NCBI GenBank assembly: GCA_012516115.1
Contig: JAAYXC010000331.1
Coordinates: 1-13,249 of the forward strand
Source: Bacillota bacterium
GTDB lineage: Bacteria > Bacillota > UBA4882 > JAAYXC01
Direction of reading: 5' to 3'
DNA length: 13,249 bases
Shown here: positions 12,681 through 13,249 of the stretch, piece after piece
How positions within the stretch are numbered: the stretch's first letter is position 1
How the letters are laid out: each line of letters opens with the position of its first letter
Notes under the pieces: generated by a model
What the model was told of the DNA's origin: nothing
Databases searched by the model: none
The model's input: the letters and a program-made list of their open reading frames with translations, nothing else
Position numbers and translations under genes: made by a program

Positions 12681-13249
12681 AGCTGAAGACCGTGCGCATC
12701 ACTAATTTCCGATCCGTGACGGACAGCGGAGAGTTTGAGGTCGGCAACATCACGTGCTTAGTGGGTAAGAATGAGTCGGGGAAGACGGCTGTCCTGCAAG
12801 CACTTCACCGCCTGAATCCCTTGGATGAGAGCGCGGGGAGGTTCAGTGTCACGGACGATTACCCGCGGGCCACTGTGAGTGATTACGAGCAAGACGTCAA
12901 AAACGGAAAGCGAAAGCCTGCGGATGTGGTCACGGCCACATTCGAACTGTCAGATACAGAGGTGCGCCTGATCGAGGAGGATTTCGGAGCAGGATGCCTA
13001 AAGTCGGGGATGCTGACTCTAAAACGGGGCTACCATGATACGACGTACGTGACTCTCGACCTCGATGGGGCGGTAGCGTGTCGCACCTTAATCGAGCGGG
13101 CGGAGTTGCCGGCGAGTGTTGCTGTGAAGTTTAAGGAATGTGAAACCCTGGAGGAACTTTCAAAGGCCGTCGAGGCCACCGAGGAGGACGAGCATACGAA
13201 ACGCCTCAAGGCCCTCGTGAAGGAGATACAAACGGAGGGGGGGGTCAAT
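12677..13249 (+). CDS. AAA ATPase, OLD/RecF/SMC-like, partial (3' end outside window)
   Basis: The first 191 codons of an ATPase that runs off the window. MKLKTVRITNFRSVTDSGEF is the usual opening of OLD, RecF and SMC-type proteins (strand, then N-F-R-S). It is followed by the Walker A loop GKNESGKT at 30-37 and TAVLQALHRLNPLD. The part after residue 60 is an insert with charged helices (for example 156-186). The Walker B, signature motif and any C-terminal TOPRIM nuclease would lie beyond the end, so it cannot be told whether this is an OLD nuclease or a solo ATPase. GAGGAGG at 12663-12669 gives a strong ribosome site. Proteins of this type are frequent in phage-defence islands and mobile elements, which fits the compositional break just upstream. 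Confidence 0.85.
   Translation, partial: MKLKTVRITNFRSVTDSGEFEVGNITCLVGKNESGKTAVLQALHRLNPLDESAGRFSVTDDYPRATVSDYEQDVKNGKRKPADVVTATFELSDTEVRLIEEDFGAGCLKSGMLTLKRGYHDTTYVTLDLDGAVACRTLIERAELPASVAVKFKECETLEELSKAVEATEEDEHTKRLKALVKEIQTEGGVN

Noticed and set aside
1..13249. CRISPR array, insertion sequence transposase or rRNA
   Set aside because: No regularly spaced repeats, no transposase motifs and no rRNA-like sequence were seen on either strand.

Overview
The window looks like a GC-rich bacterial chromosome fragment, most likely from the Bacillota. This rests on family recognition and architecture only: a three-repeat CWB2-type cell wall-binding protein, strong GGAGG-type ribosome binding sites, GTG/TTG starts, and a MurNAc kinase of the clostridial BadF type. 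The sugar-binding protein has a cleavable signal peptide but no lipobox cysteine, and anhydro-MurNAc kinase is present. Both are more usual in organisms with an outer membrane, so a diderm Bacillota lineage is possible. No genus can be named.

Positions 1-8876 form one co-directional cluster for scavenging or recycling peptidoglycan sugars. It encodes a MurR/RpiR-type regulator, MurQ etherase, NagZ beta-N-acetylglucosaminidase, an ABC sugar importer (binding protein plus two permeases, no ATPase), a BadF-type amino-sugar kinase (MurK/NagK-like) and AnmK. Several gene pairs overlap by 1-19 bases, which suggests translational coupling. The inferred route is: import of a GlcNAc-(anhydro)MurNAc saccharide; cytoplasmic cleavage by NagZ; phosphorylation of GlcNAc and MurNAc by the BadF kinase; conversion of anhydro-MurNAc to MurNAc-6-P by AnmK; and removal of D-lactate by MurQ to give GlcNAc-6-P. 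NagA, NagB and the transporter ATPase are not in the window. Two hairpins sit in the operon, one over the Shine-Dalgarno region of the binding-protein gene and a very strong one between the binding-protein and permease genes.

Positions 8877-11507 hold unrelated housekeeping or accessory genes: a convergent CWB2-repeat gene without a signal peptide (minus strand), then on the plus strand a small SHOCT-domain membrane protein, a Gly/Ser-rich small ORF, and a GNAT acetyltransferase whose 5' end is out of frame (pseudogene, sequencing error or unusual start).

From about 11515 the composition changes sharply. An AT-rich segment (to about 12540) carries a two-gene unit: a 90-aa protein of unknown function and a 181-aa two-helix membrane protein whose last residues (DTDDAPPF) resemble the acidic tip of single-stranded DNA-binding protein. 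It is followed by a 47-aa ORF that overlaps, by ATGA, the start of an OLD/RecF-like AAA ATPase cut off by the window end. This right end looks horizontally acquired and may be the edge of a defence or mobile island. It is the part most likely to hold something undescribed.
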